Assembly (NCBI RefSeq): GCF_016406085.1
Contig: NZ_JAEHFJ010000004.1
Location: forward strand, 372,001-436,000
Length of the DNA stretch: 64,000 nucleotides
Reading direction: 5' to 3'
From: Aureibaculum flavum
GTDB lineage: Bacteria > Bacteroidota > Bacteroidia > Flavobacteriales > Flavobacteriaceae
Part shown: positions 28,170 through 38,335 of the stretch, one piece after another
Numbering within the stretch: the stretch's first letter is position 1
Layout: each line of letters opens with the position of its first letter
Made by a program: the position numbers and the translations under genes
The notes under the pieces: generated by a model
The model's input: only the letters and a program-made list of their open reading frames with translations
Told to the model about the DNA's origin: nothing
Database searches by the model: none

Positions 28170-31100
28170 TTAAAATATGATATTTAATCCTACTGTATAC
28201 ACTGCTGGTATTGGATAAACTTGTCTATCTATTCCATCTTGCACTTCTGGGTTAAACCCATTATAACCAAACACAGTTAAAGGTCTTTCTGCAGTTAATG
28301 AGATGGTTGCATTTGGCATAGGTGTACCAAATAATTCTTCACCATTAAATTTATAAGCCATTCTCACATTTTGCAATCTAAAAAACGAACCATCTTCTAC
28401 TAAGTAGTCGCTCATCTTTTGATTCCATCCTCTTCTTAAACCTGATGATGACGGGTATGTATTAGAAGTTCCCTCTCCATGCCAACGATTTATAGCTAAA
28501 TCGGCATCCATATTACCATCGGGTGTGAAGATTACTTCACCTCTTTTTCTATTTAGGATTTTATTACCTGTTTGCCCTAACATGTTCGCTGAAAAAGAAA
28601 AGTTTTTATAATCTACACCTAAATTTAATCCGTAATTAAATGAAGGCAAGTAAGAACCAAGTACTACTCTATCGTCGCCATCTATCTTTCCGTCATTATT
28701 CATATCTTGGTATTTGAAATCACCTGGAACTAAGATATTGTTATTATTATTGATTTCATTTTGAGCTGTTGGATCTGCAGCAATTTCAGCATCATTTTGA
28801 TACACTCCTGCTACTTCATATCCAAAAAATGCCAACAAAGGTTCACCCACAAGAGTACGTTGTCTAAATTCAGCTGAACCACCATCTATATAGTCTTGAC
28901 CAAAAATATCAATAACTTCATTTTTCAAGGTACTTAAATTGACCCCAACATTATAACTCAGCTTATCTGAAATTGAATTTTTCCAATCTAATGATAATTC
29001 AAAACCAGAATTTCTTATTTCGCCACTATTTCTTCTAATACTTTGACCTGTCGCAGGCACATTAATAGGAATTATAGCATTTTTAGTATTTCTGATATAA
29101 TAATCAGCTTCAATAGATAATTTATTATCCAAAATTCTTGAAGTTAATCCGATATTATATTCTTCAGTTCGTTCCCATTTTAAGTAATCAAAAGTATTAC
29201 TACCTACGGTACCTGTTTCTAATTGATCTCCAATGGCAACTTCCTCTGTACTTAAAGAATTGGCACCATCACTAGCAGGAACCTTGTCATTACCTAACTG
29301 CCCCCAACTTGCTCTAACTTTTAAATAGTCAATTACATTATTGTCTTCCATAAATGACTCACTTGAAAGTACCCATCCTGCACCAATTGTTGGAAAATAC
29401 CCCCATTTTTCTTGAAATTTAGAGCTTCCATCGGCTCTAAATGTACCGTATACTAAATACTTGTCTTTAAAATTATAGGAAACCCTACCAAAATAAGACA
29501 TTCCGTATTGTCTACTTCCGCCATCATCAGCTGTGCGAGTTTCTGCTTCTGATTGACTTAAATACCAAAGCTCTTCATTATCATCAGATAAATCATATGG
29601 ATAATTTGTACCCGTGCCCGTAACAAAATCAAAGGAATCATCTCTAAAAGAAGTACCTGCCATAATTGTTACATCATGATCATCAAACGTATTGGTAAAT
29701 GTTAGCACATTATCCCATATTTGTTTTGAATAAACCTCAGATCGTTTAGTTACAAAGGCTGATTCTCTTTGTCTTTGTGACCCATTACTCACGAAATAAG
29801 GAAAACCTGCTTCTCTTTTATTAAGTGTTTCATAACTATGATTATAACTGGTTTTAAAACTCAACTTTTCAGGAACAATTTCCATATCAACGTAAAAGTT
29901 GGCCAATATTTTTCTTATTTTTAACCGTTCTCTATTATTATCCATTACAGGTCTTGGATTTTTAGCTCCACGATATCCTAAATCTTCTGCAGAAGCATAA
30001 GGTGTAGGCCATGCCTCAGTATTTGACGGATCTAATACTGGCATTATTGGAACTGCATAATAAGCGGTAAACCAAGCACTTTCTTCTTGTGCATAGGTTG
30101 TTCCATTACTAAAAATGGTATTACCTCCAACGGTCAACCAATTGTTTACCTTAAAATCAAGTTTTGCTCGCACATTAAATCTCTCATATTCATTTTTCAT
30201 ATCTAAAACCCCTTCTTGTGCGAAATAATTGGTTCCAACAGCATAACTGGCGTTTTCACTACCCCCTGTAAAATTTAAACTGTGATTCATTATCGCAGCG
30301 GGTCGTAAAATTTCGTCATACCAATCAGTATTAACATCAGGAACATTAGGATTGGTTCTACTTCTTCCATACCGTTGCATAGCGTTTTGAACATAGCCAA
30401 TATCTGCGGGTGAACCCGATTCCATAGCCATATTTACAAATTGCTCTGAATTGGCCATTTTTAAAACGTTTTGGGCTATTTGAGTTCCATAATAACCATC
30501 ATAGGTAATTTTCCCCTTTTGATTAAACTTTCCAGAATTGGTCTCAATTAAAATTACACCATTAGCAGCCTTTACACCATATATAGCCGATGCCGAAGCA
30601 TCTTTTAAAACTGATATTGATGCAATATCAGATGGGTTCAAAAAATCGATATTATCATAAAACATACCATCCACAACATAGAGTGGACTTTCATCACCCA
30701 CACCAGGATAACTACCGATACCTCTAACACGTATAGTTGGAGATGCACCAGGTGCACCACTACTTACGACTTGCAAACCTGCCACTTTTCCTTGTAAAGC
30801 CTGCATCGCTTGACCAGTAGGTGTTTTACCAATTTCCTCTGCTTTAATCGTTGTAATGGCTGAAGTTAAATCTTTTACCTTTAATTCACCATATCCCACA
30901 ACAACTACTTCATCTAAGGCTTGTGCATCAACTTGCATCACTACATTAATTTCTGTTTGGTCCCCTACAGTAATACTTTGATTTGTAAAACCAATAAAAC
31001 TGAAGTCTAAAACTTCACCTTTATTTACTGAAATAGAATAATTACCATCAAAATCAGTACTTGTACCATTTGTGGTTCCTTTAATAATGACATTTACTCC

Positions 31101-31307
31101 TGGTAGTGGTAAATTATCATCTGCACTTGTAACCATCCCAGAAACAGTTATTTCTTGGGCATTTGCGGTTAGCGTGAAGATAAAAAATAACAATAGTAAA
31201 GGTATTTTTGAAGTCAATCTAAATCCCATTTTAAGTAAAGGATTTGAATTTAAATTAACTATACCTTTTTTACTAAAGTTCGTGCTTTTTAAACATGCTC
31301 TTTTCAT
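28170..31307 (-). CDS. susC: SusC/RagA-family TonB-dependent outer-membrane transporter
   Basis: A 1045-residue protein. The first ATG gives a long N-region before the hydrophobic core (IPLLLLFFIFTLTANAQ); an internal ATG at codon 27 would give a more usual signal peptide. Then a carboxypeptidase-regulatory-like domain (TVSGMVTSADDNLPLPGVNV), the plug with DEVVVVGYGELKVKDLTSAI and SISVLKDASASAIYGVKAANGVI, and a 22-strand barrel ending in IIF. It imports the oligosaccharides released by the GH144 enzymes. The 258-base gap upstream carries a palindrome and repeated TGACGTA sites and then the regulator gene, so this is the head of the beta-glucan operon. Confidence 0.95.
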   Translation of the reverse strand: MKRACLKSTNFSKKGIVNLNSNPLLKMGFRLTSKIPLLLLFFIFTLTANAQEITVSGMVTSADDNLPLPGVNVIIKGTTNGTSTDFDGNYSISVNKGEVLDFSFIGFTNQSITVGDQTEINVVMQVDAQALDEVVVVGYGELKVKDLTSAITTIKAEEIGKTPTGQAMQALQGKVAGLQVVSSGAPGASPTIRVRGIGSYPGVGDESPLYVVDGMFYDNIDFLNPSDIASISVLKDASASAIYGVKAANGVILIETNSGKFNQKGKITYDGYYGTQIAQNVLKMANSEQFVNMAMESGSPADIGYVQNAMQRYGRSRTNPNVPDVNTDWYDEILRPAAIMNHSLNFTGGSENASYAVGTNYFAQEGVLDMKNEYERFNVRAKLDFKVNNWLTVGGNTIFSNGTTYAQEESAWFTAYYAVPIMPVLDPSNTEAWPTPYASAEDLGYRGAKNPRPVMDNNRERLKIRKILANFYVDMEIVPEKLSFKTSYNHSYETLNKREAGFPYFVSNGSQRQRESAFVTKRSEVYSKQIWDNVLTFTNTFDDHDVTIMAGTSFRDDSFDFVTGTGTNYPYDLSDDNEELWYLSQSEAETRTADDGGSRQYGMSYFGRVSYNFKDKYLVYGTFRADGSSKFQEKWGYFPTIGAGWVLSSESFMEDNNVIDYLKVRASWGQLGNDKVPASDGANSLSTEEVAIGDQLETGTVGSNTFDYLKWERTEEYNIGLTSRILDNKLSIEADYYIRNTKNAIIPINVPATGQSIRRNSGEIRNSGFELSLDWKNSISDKLSYNVGVNLSTLKNEVIDIFGQDYIDGGSAEFRQRTLVGEPLLAFFGYEVAGVYQNDAEIAADPTAQNEINNNNNILVPGDFKYQDMNNDGKIDGDDRVVLGSYLPSFNYGLNLGVDYKNFSFSANMLGQTGNKILNRKRGEVIFTPDGNMDADLAINRWHGEGTSNTYPSSSGLRRGWNQKMSDYLVEDGSFFRLQNVRMAYKFNGEELFGTPMPNATISLTAERPLTVFGYNGFNPEVQDGIDRQVYPIPAVYTVGLNIIF

Positions 31308-31386
31308 AAAATTATATATTTGAATGTTAGTATGGTTAAATTTAATACAAGTAAATAGGTATTCAAAAAATGAAATACATTTTAGT

Positions 31387-31496
31387 TACGTCAAGAGATG
31401 TTAAAATTGAAAAAATCACTATTGACGTAGTTTAAATCAATCTAAATTAGATTGATTTGGGAAGTAATATATAAAAATGACGTAGTAATGACGTAT
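31387..31496 (-). promoter_or_regulatory. Cluster of four TGACGTA motifs upstream of susC
   Basis: TGACGTA occurs on the plus strand at 31423-31429, 31478-31484 and 31489-31495, and inverted (TACGTCA) at 31387-31393. Such repetition within 110 bases of AT-rich intergenic DNA points to a binding site, most simply for the regulator encoded next door. The last two copies are 11 bases apart, one helix turn. Confidence 0.5.
31434..31458. promoter_or_regulatory. 25-bp perfect palindrome upstream of susC, operator candidate
   Basis: Arms AAATCAATCTAA (31434-31445) and TTAGATTGATTT (31447-31458) are exact reverse complements around one central A. It lies inside the TGACGTA cluster, between the regulator stop and the susC start. 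It could be an operator or, in RNA, a hairpin with a very tight loop. Confidence 0.5.
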
Positions 31497-31565
31497 ATAT
31501 TAAGTAAATGAAATTCATATTATGACAAATTTATAACGTTAAAATTATCACATTTACAAAATTGA

Positions 31566-34346
31566 CTAGTAAATTTTCAAGAATGTTTGCAAATCTTCCT
31601 TGTCTAAATTCAATTTCTTTTTAAGTCGGTAACGATGTGTTTCAACTCCTCTTTCAGATATATTCATTAATGGGGCAATTTCTTTCGTTAGCATGTTCAT
31701 TTTAATATATGCACACAATTTCAAATCTTTATGAGTCAATTTTGGAAATTGTTTTTTTAAGCCAATGAAAAAGTCTTCATGAACTTGATTAAAATTATAC
31801 TCAAAAATTTTCCATTCATCTTTTTGACCTAATGACCCATCAATTTTCTTTAATAATTTTTGATAAAGTTCTGTGTCAAAGCTATTCCTGTTTAAAACAA
31901 ATTCTCTTTTTAAATTGGTTAACGTCTCATTTTTCTTAACTAATGACATCGCATTGTTGGCCAGTTGCTTACTTTTTAATTTAACTTCACTTTTTAAGCC
32001 CTCATTTCTAATGGATATCAATCGTTTTTCATTTTCTATTTCTGCTTCTTTAAGAATAATAGCTTGTTTTTTTTCTAAATCGAGCTGCAAAAGCCGCTGC
32101 TCCTTGGCAATTTTACCCTTATGCAGAAAATAAAATATAGCCATTATTAATAGTCCTAATAACATATATAGTACATATCCTGTTTTGGCTCTATACCACG
32201 GTGGACTCACGTTAAAATTTAAATTTATTGCTTCAGAAGGATTTTTAAAACTATTATTTGATCGAAAATATAGATTATAATCACCTTCTGTTAAATTATT
32301 CAATTCTATTTTTTCATTTTCAATAGCTATCCATTTAGTTGGTGAAATGGTATCAAATGTGTATTCGAAAAAATGGTTTGCTGTAGCATCAACTGTTAAA
32401 CCAATGGAAACGTTACTTTTATATTTAAAATCTTCTTTATTAATATGGTCAAGGGTAAGGTTTTTTCCATTTAACTTAAAATTATCTATAAAAGGTTTTA
32501 ACGGCTTCTTGTTTAAGATTTTTTTAGATGTGTCAGTAATCAGAAAGCCGTCATTTAAACTTAGTGCTAACTGGTTACCATTAAAATTAGAAATATTTTC
32601 ATAACCAATGACCAACCTATTCTTTAAATATTCGTCGGTTACAATCATTTGATAATTAATGGTATTAAATGATTTAAATTCAATAGAAAGCTCTTGTTTT
32701 AAGCTAAGGATATTTTCATTTTCTTCTGATATCACATACGCATGCTTACCAAATTCATTATTTAAAATGGGGGCATCTACTATACTATCTCTTAAGGCTT
32801 CATATTTTTGCCACCCTTCATTCGTCTTAAAACAAATGTCATTTTTAATTTTATAAACACGAACATTATATTCTGAATTCAAACCTTTGGTACTATAATT
32901 TCTAATACTGACGATACTATCATAGTTGACATCAAATTTAATTCGATACAACCCCTTATAGGCATGTGCAGCCCAAGCAGTAGATTTATTTTCAAAAACC
33001 AAAAAGCGAAAAGGATTTGTTGTTGCTCCTAAATGTTTTACTTGCCAAGTACTTCCCTCTTTTTTATAAGATACCAACCCAACATAGGTGCCTTGGACAT
33101 AAATATTTTGTCGCTCTGGTACTTTTTTTATAACCCATCCACCAGCATGTGATGATACTAATTTTAATTTTTTATGCTCTACTAAATAGGTCCCATTATT
33201 ATGACCACAAAATAATTGGCCATTAATCTCTTTTAAATCCCAAACTTGACCTTGAGAATGAGCTATAAATTCTAACTTATTTTCTTTATCTAAATAATAA
33301 AGTCCGGTGTTACTGCCAATATAAGTAGTGTTTTTAAAATTAATTATATCATAGACGGCCCCTAGTTTCCCTGAGCTGTCATTATAAAAAACAAGATTTG
33401 AACTCATATCAATTTGAGCAATTCCACTATTTAACCCTAACCATAGTTTACCATCATTCGTCAATTTTTGCCCTAAAATGGTATTATTAAGCAAACCGTT
33501 TTCCTTATTCACTTGAAATTCAATTTCTCCTTTCTTATTCGTAATATAAAGTCCATTTTGGATGGTACCAAACATCAAGTTGTTATTATTTTTCGAAAAA
33601 TTATTTAGCTGATACTTCTTTAGTTCTTTATTTATTGGAGCTTGCCAAGGAAAAAGTTTATTATTTTCATATATAAAACAACCATGCAAAGCTGTACCTA
33701 TTAACAATCTATTATTTTGATAGTTCGTAATAAAACTTACTTTTTTCTCCTTTAATACTTCTTCCGTAATAAAAGGGATTAATTTATTATTCTTTAGACT
33801 AAAAATACCATGCCTTAAGGTGGCTACATAAAATTGATTATCAACTACATGACAAGAAATTGTTGTTGAAGGAGGATGTATAATTTCTATTTTATCGTCT
33901 TTATAGATGTAAATATTAAAAAATGAACGAAAAATAATAGCATCATTCCATTCCGTAATTTGCCAAAATTCTTCATCTTGAAAAGGTTGCCCTTTAATCA
34001 AATCACTTAAAGAATGATATTCTAAAACACCTTGTTCATTTTTTTGCCAATAGCCAAATTCTTCATAAGAGCCCACATAAATTCTTCCCTCTTTATGCAA
34101 TACAGAACGCATAACCGTTTTATTGGGCATTTCAGAAAGGGTCCACTTAATACCATCAAAAGTTAAAAGTCCGCTGTTGTTTGCTACATATAATTGACTG
34201 TTGTCCGTTTTTGATAATCCCCAATTTTGATTACCCGCATTATAATCAGCAATAGAATAATTTTTAAAATAAGGACTAAACTGAGCATTTAATACCGAAC
34301 AAAAGAAATTAACGAGTATAAAGAATATGTAAATAGATTTTCGCAT
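31566..34346 (-). CDS. Membrane-spanning sensor-regulator: propeller, Y_Y_Y domain and LuxR-type HTH
   Basis: I start at the ATG at 34346 because it opens a proper signal peptide (MRKSIYIFFILVNFFCSVLNAQ); the only longer option is a TTG that falls inside a -7 box. The 926-residue protein has a periplasmic two-component-regulator-type beta-propeller, a Y_Y_Y domain (about 630-715), one transmembrane helix (about 720-741), a coiled coil (about 745-815) and a C-terminal LuxR-type helix-turn-helix (about 870-926, TKEIAPLMNISERGVETHRYRLKKKL). It lacks kinase and receiver domains, so sensing and DNA binding lie in one chain. It is adjacent to susC and most likely controls this locus in answer to an oligosaccharide. 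Confidence 0.88.
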   Translation of the reverse strand: MRKSIYIFFILVNFFCSVLNAQFSPYFKNYSIADYNAGNQNWGLSKTDNSQLYVANNSGLLTFDGIKWTLSEMPNKTVMRSVLHKEGRIYVGSYEEFGYWQKNEQGVLEYHSLSDLIKGQPFQDEEFWQITEWNDAIIFRSFFNIYIYKDDKIEIIHPPSTTISCHVVDNQFYVATLRHGIFSLKNNKLIPFITEEVLKEKKVSFITNYQNNRLLIGTALHGCFIYENNKLFPWQAPINKELKKYQLNNFSKNNNNLMFGTIQNGLYITNKKGEIEFQVNKENGLLNNTILGQKLTNDGKLWLGLNSGIAQIDMSSNLVFYNDSSGKLGAVYDIINFKNTTYIGSNTGLYYLDKENKLEFIAHSQGQVWDLKEINGQLFCGHNNGTYLVEHKKLKLVSSHAGGWVIKKVPERQNIYVQGTYVGLVSYKKEGSTWQVKHLGATTNPFRFLVFENKSTAWAAHAYKGLYRIKFDVNYDSIVSIRNYSTKGLNSEYNVRVYKIKNDICFKTNEGWQKYEALRDSIVDAPILNNEFGKHAYVISEENENILSLKQELSIEFKSFNTINYQMIVTDEYLKNRLVIGYENISNFNGNQLALSLNDGFLITDTSKKILNKKPLKPFIDNFKLNGKNLTLDHINKEDFKYKSNVSIGLTVDATANHFFEYTFDTISPTKWIAIENEKIELNNLTEGDYNLYFRSNNSFKNPSEAINLNFNVSPPWYRAKTGYVLYMLLGLLIMAIFYFLHKGKIAKEQRLLQLDLEKKQAIILKEAEIENEKRLISIRNEGLKSEVKLKSKQLANNAMSLVKKNETLTNLKREFVLNRNSFDTELYQKLLKKIDGSLGQKDEWKIFEYNFNQVHEDFFIGLKKQFPKLTHKDLKLCAYIKMNMLTKEIAPLMNISERGVETHRYRLKKKLNLDKEDLQTFLKIY

Positions 34347-34367
34347 TGATTGTTGGAAATCAGAAAC

Positions 34368-34375
34368 CAAAGATA
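34368..34375 (-). promoter_or_regulatory. -7 box of the sensor-regulator gene
   Basis: TATCTTTG on the minus strand matches TAnnTTTG and lies 21 bases before the chosen ATG. No good TTG was found at the -33 spacing, so the promoter may be weak. Confidence 0.35.
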
Positions 34376-34620
34376 AAGATTATATTATGGAATTCTTTGA
34401 TGCTAACTTAGCTCTTTAAATTAACTATTAAGTTGAAAAACTAAAAATGATGGAAAGATTCACTCTTGAAAGAAATTAAAAAATATACAGAAAGTGAATT
34501 CAATAAAATATATTTAAATTTGACACTTACTTAAATAACAATTTGACACAAATATCAAGTAAATAAAAGGATTAGTAAAATTTCACTTATATATAATTAT
34601 TAAATTTAAATCGTTAAACA

Positions 34621-35964
34621 ATGAAGAAAAACTATTTTTTATTAACCTTAGCATTATTATTATCTCTGGGTATAAGGGCTCAGGAAGTTGCTTTTGAAGA
34701 GTATAATTTAGATAACGGATTACATGTTATTTTACATCAAGACAATGGTGCTCCAGTAGTAACAACAGGAGTTATGTACCATATTGGTGCAAAAGATGAA
34801 GTGGCTGGTAGAAGTGGTTTTGCCCACTTTTTTGAACACTTATTATTTGAAGGAACTGAAAACATAGAACGTGGTAAATGGTTTGACATCGTTTCGGCAA
34901 ATGGTGGTAGCAATAATGCGAACACCACACAAGACCGTACCTATTACTATGAAGTATTTCCATCTAACAGTTTAGAATTGGGATTATGGATGGAAAGCGA
35001 ACGTATGATGCATCCAGTTATTAATAAAATTGGGGTAGACACTCAAAATGAAGTTGTTAAAGAAGAAAAAAGACAACGTATTGATAATGCACCTTACGGC
35101 AAGATAATCTATAGAACAGGAGTTAATAAACACATTTTTAATAAGCATTCATATAAAAATTCTGTAATTGGGAGTATGGAAGATTTAGATGCTGCTGAAC
35201 TGTCCGAATTTATCGATTTTAATAAAAAATTCTATAATCCTAATAATGCCGTTTTAGTGGTTGCTGGAGATATTAATATCGCCGAAACAAAAAAGATGGT
35301 ACAAGATTATTATGGCCCAATAAAAAACAATGCAGAAAAATTTGTAAGAACTAAAATTGAAGAAGACCCTATTACAGAGCCAATAAAAGTAACTGAATAT
35401 GATAGTAATATTCAAATTCCATTAAAAGCATTGGTGTATAGAACACCTGGAATGACCGAAAGAGATTCATATGTATTAGATTATATCTCTACCATTTTAA
35501 CTGGAGGTAAAAGCTCTAGGTTGTACAAAAAAATGGTTGATGATAAAAAAATGGCATTACAAGTATTGGCATTTTCTGATGCTCAAGAAGATTACGGTAC
35601 TTACATAATGGGAGCTTTACCAATTGGTGATGTTACTTTAGATGATTTAGCAAAGGATATGGATGAAGAAATTGTAAAACTACAAACCGAACTTATATCT
35701 GATAAAGAATTACAAAAACTAAAAAATCAATTTGAAAATCAATTCGTAAATTCAAATAGCAGTATACAAGGTATTGCAAATTCATTAGCTAGAAATTTTA
35801 TGCTAAAAGGAGATACCAATTTAATTAATAAAGAGATTGAAATTTATCGTGCAATAAGTAAAGAAGATATCATGCGAGTGGCTAAAAAATACTTAAATGA
35901 GAACCAACGATTAGATTTGGATTACTTACCTGAATCTGCAAAAGAGGTTGGAGATTCAAAATAA
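34621..35964 (+). CDS. M16-family zinc peptidase, catalytic subunit
   Basis: A 447-residue exported protein (signal peptide to IRAQ). The inverted zinc motif HFFEH (His69, Glu72, His73) is intact and followed by the third ligand region NEVVKEEKRQRIDN. This is the catalytic half of an M16 peptidase (pitrilysin/MPP-beta-like), about 45 kDa. It is followed by a larger M16 gene lacking the motif, so the two probably form a heterodimer in the periplasm. The 103-base gap between them has no strong terminator. The peptide substrate is unknown. Confidence 0.92.
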   Translation: MKKNYFLLTLALLLSLGIRAQEVAFEEYNLDNGLHVILHQDNGAPVVTTGVMYHIGAKDEVAGRSGFAHFFEHLLFEGTENIERGKWFDIVSANGGSNNANTTQDRTYYYEVFPSNSLELGLWMESERMMHPVINKIGVDTQNEVVKEEKRQRIDNAPYGKIIYRTGVNKHIFNKHSYKNSVIGSMEDLDAAELSEFIDFNKKFYNPNNAVLVVAGDINIAETKKMVQDYYGPIKNNAEKFVRTKIEEDPITEPIKVTEYDSNIQIPLKALVYRTPGMTERDSYVLDYISTILTGGKSSRLYKKMVDDKKMALQVLAFSDAQEDYGTYIMGALPIGDVTLDDLAKDMDEEIVKLQTELISDKELQKLKNQFENQFVNSNSSIQGIANSLARNFMLKGDTNLINKEIEIYRAISKEDIMRVAKKYLNENQRLDLDYLPESAKEVGDSK

Positions 35965-36067
35965 ACGAAAAATAACAATTAAAAGAGTACCGCATTTGCG
36001 GGAATGATAGCATAAACAATTATACAGTAACAAGCCTAGCAATACTAGGTTTCAACAAATTAAAAAA

Positions 36068-38128
36068 ATGAAAAATAAAATATTAATTATAATAGCATTT
36101 TTTGTGATTTCTTTGAGCATTACAGCACAAATTGACCGATCTAAAATGCCAGTTTCTGGGCCTACCCCAACTATAAACATAGGTAAACCTTATACTTTTC
36201 AATTAAAAAACGGATTGACTGTTTTGGTAGTAGAAAATAATAAACTACCAAGAGTTAGTTTTAGTTTATCTATGGACAACGCATCACATGCTGAAGGAGA
36301 TAAAGCTGGAGTTTCTAGCTTAGTAGCAACACTTCTAGGTAACGGTTCTAAAACAATAAGTAAAGACGCTTTTAATGAAGAAATTGACTTTTTAGGAGCA
36401 TCAATTAATTTTGGTTCAGAAAGTGGTTACGCGTCTTCATTATCAAAATATACCAATCGTATACTTGAGTTATTTAGCGATGCTGCATTAAATCCTAATT
36501 TTACCCAGGAAGAATTAGATGCTGAAAAAGTAAAACTTATTGAAGGCATTAAATCAGGTGAAAATAGTGCTGCCGCTGTAGCATCAAGAGTAAATGATGT
36601 TTTAGCTTACGGAAAAAACCATCCTTATGGTGAATATATTACAGAAGAAACCATAAATAATGTTTCTTTAAATGATATTGAGTCTTTTTATAAAGATTAT
36701 TTTAAACCAAATAATGCATATTTAGTTATAAGTGGTGATATTAAAGCTAAAACAGCTAAAAAACTAATTAGTAAAGCGTTTAAAAAATGGACACCTTCAA
36801 CTATCAGTATTTCAGCTAATTTAACACCAACAGATTTAGAAAGTAGTGAAATTGATTTTATAGATATGCCTAATGCAGTACAATCTGAATTGGCTATTAT
36901 GAATTTAGCTCAACTAAAAATGGCCGATGAGGATCATTTTTCTGCTTTAATTGCAAATTATATATTAGGAGGAGCTTTTGGTAGTTATTTGAATATGAAC
37001 TTAAGAGAAGAACATGCTTACACTTATGGTGCAAGATCTTCATTAAGCCGAAACAAAAGACAAGTTGCTCAATTTATTGCCAGCACAAAAGTAAGAAATA
37101 TGGTTACTGATAGTGCCGTAGTTGAAATGCTTAAAGAAATTAAACGAATTAAAACAACTCCAGTTTCTGATGAAGACCTTAAAAATGCTAAAGCTAAATA
37201 TTTAGGTAGTTTTATTATGGCATTAGAAAATCCTCGCACTATTGCTAGTTATGCAGTAAATATAAAAACTCAAAAATTACCTGAAAATTTTTATGAGACA
37301 TATATTGCTAAGATAAATGCTGTTACTAAAGAAGATATTCAACGTGTTGCGAATACATATTTTAAGTTAGATAAGGCTAGAATTGTAATTGTTGGAAAAG
37401 GAAGTGAAGTAGCCAATGCTCTAGAAAATATCTCATTTGATGGTAAAAAAATTCCGGTAAAATACTTTGACAAGTATGCTAACGCAATTGAAAAGCCTGT
37501 TTTCGAAATTCCTATTCCTGACGGAGTAACTGCTGCCACAGTAATGCAAAAATACATCGATGCCATTGGTGGAAAAGAAAAATTAAAAAATGTGAAATCT
37601 GTAGTCGTTACTGCTAAAGGAGAAATGCAAGGAATGACTTTTGACTTAGAAACTAAAACAACTGCTGATAATAAATTTGCCATGGATTTAAAAATGGCTG
37701 GTAATTCTATGAGTAAGCAAGTTTTTGACGGTGAAAAAGGATATATGGTAATGCAAGGTCAAAAAATGGATATACCTGCAACAGAATTAAAAAGTTATAA
37801 AGCTGCATCATATCCTTTTCCTGAAATGCATTATCAAATAGATAGTATTTCATTAGAAAAAATAGAAATTGTAGATGGTAAAAAAGCTTTTGCCATAAAA
37901 GTTTCTAAAAATATGACCAATTTTTATGATATGGAAAGTGGTTTAAAAATCAAACAAGTAACTACAACCCCTATGGGAGAGCAAGCTTTAGGTTTTGAAA
38001 ACTATAAAGAAATAGAAGGTGTTCAATTTCCTTACTTGTACAAACAAGCTTTTGGTCCACAAAGTGTTGAATTTATCGTATCAGAAATTAAAATCAATAG
38101 CGGTATCGGAAAGAATGATTTTAAATAG
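36068..38128 (+). CDS. M16-family non-catalytic partner with extra C-terminal domain
   Basis: A 686-residue exported protein (signal to SITAQ). The M16 fold spans about residues 40-470, but the place of the HxxEH motif reads GVSSLVATLLGNGS (81-94), so it cannot bind zinc there. The partner-side motif NLREEHAYTYGARSSL is kept, as in alpha-type M16 subunits that supply the Arg/Tyr pair. Residues about 485-686 form an additional beta-rich domain (MQKYIDAIGGKEKLKNVKSV onward) resembling lipoprotein-carrier-like folds often fused to Bacteroidetes peptidases. It likely works with the catalytic subunit encoded just upstream. Confidence 0.88.
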   Translation: MKNKILIIIAFFVISLSITAQIDRSKMPVSGPTPTINIGKPYTFQLKNGLTVLVVENNKLPRVSFSLSMDNASHAEGDKAGVSSLVATLLGNGSKTISKDAFNEEIDFLGASINFGSESGYASSLSKYTNRILELFSDAALNPNFTQEELDAEKVKLIEGIKSGENSAAAVASRVNDVLAYGKNHPYGEYITEETINNVSLNDIESFYKDYFKPNNAYLVISGDIKAKTAKKLISKAFKKWTPSTISISANLTPTDLESSEIDFIDMPNAVQSELAIMNLAQLKMADEDHFSALIANYILGGAFGSYLNMNLREEHAYTYGARSSLSRNKRQVAQFIASTKVRNMVTDSAVVEMLKEIKRIKTTPVSDEDLKNAKAKYLGSFIMALENPRTIASYAVNIKTQKLPENFYETYIAKINAVTKEDIQRVANTYFKLDKARIVIVGKGSEVANALENISFDGKKIPVKYFDKYANAIEKPVFEIPIPDGVTAATVMQKYIDAIGGKEKLKNVKSVVVTAKGEMQGMTFDLETKTTADNKFAMDLKMAGNSMSKQVFDGEKGYMVMQGQKMDIPATELKSYKAASYPFPEMHYQIDSISLEKIEIVDGKKAFAIKVSKNMTNFYDMESGLKIKQVTTTPMGEQALGFENYKEIEGVQFPYLYKQAFGPQSVEFIVSEIKINSGIGKNDFK

Positions 38129-38182
38129 GGTTTTGATCGAAAATTAAGTCGGTTATAATTATAAAATTATTACTTTAAAGAG

Positions 38183-38216
38183 AATCACCTCGTTTATATT
38201 TCGAGGTGATTTTTTT
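38183..38216 (+). terminator. Intrinsic terminator after the M16 pair
   Basis: Stem AATCACCTCG / CGAGGTGATT (10 bp) with a 9-base loop, followed by TTTTTATTT on the plus strand, 55 bases after the stop codon. Confidence 0.85.
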
Positions 38217-38335
38217 ATTTAAGAAACCTCTGTATGCTCTTACAACTAACTTTAACCAAAGTTTAACAATACTAAACTGACAGTAAATGGTTATTTTTAC
38301 GCCTAAATAGACTTGTTTAATTATAAAAATTTATC

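Noticed and set aside
34515-34522. TAAATTTG as promoter of the M16 gene at 34621
   Set aside because: It matches the -7 consensus but no TTG lies at the right distance, and AT-rich DNA gives such matches by chance.
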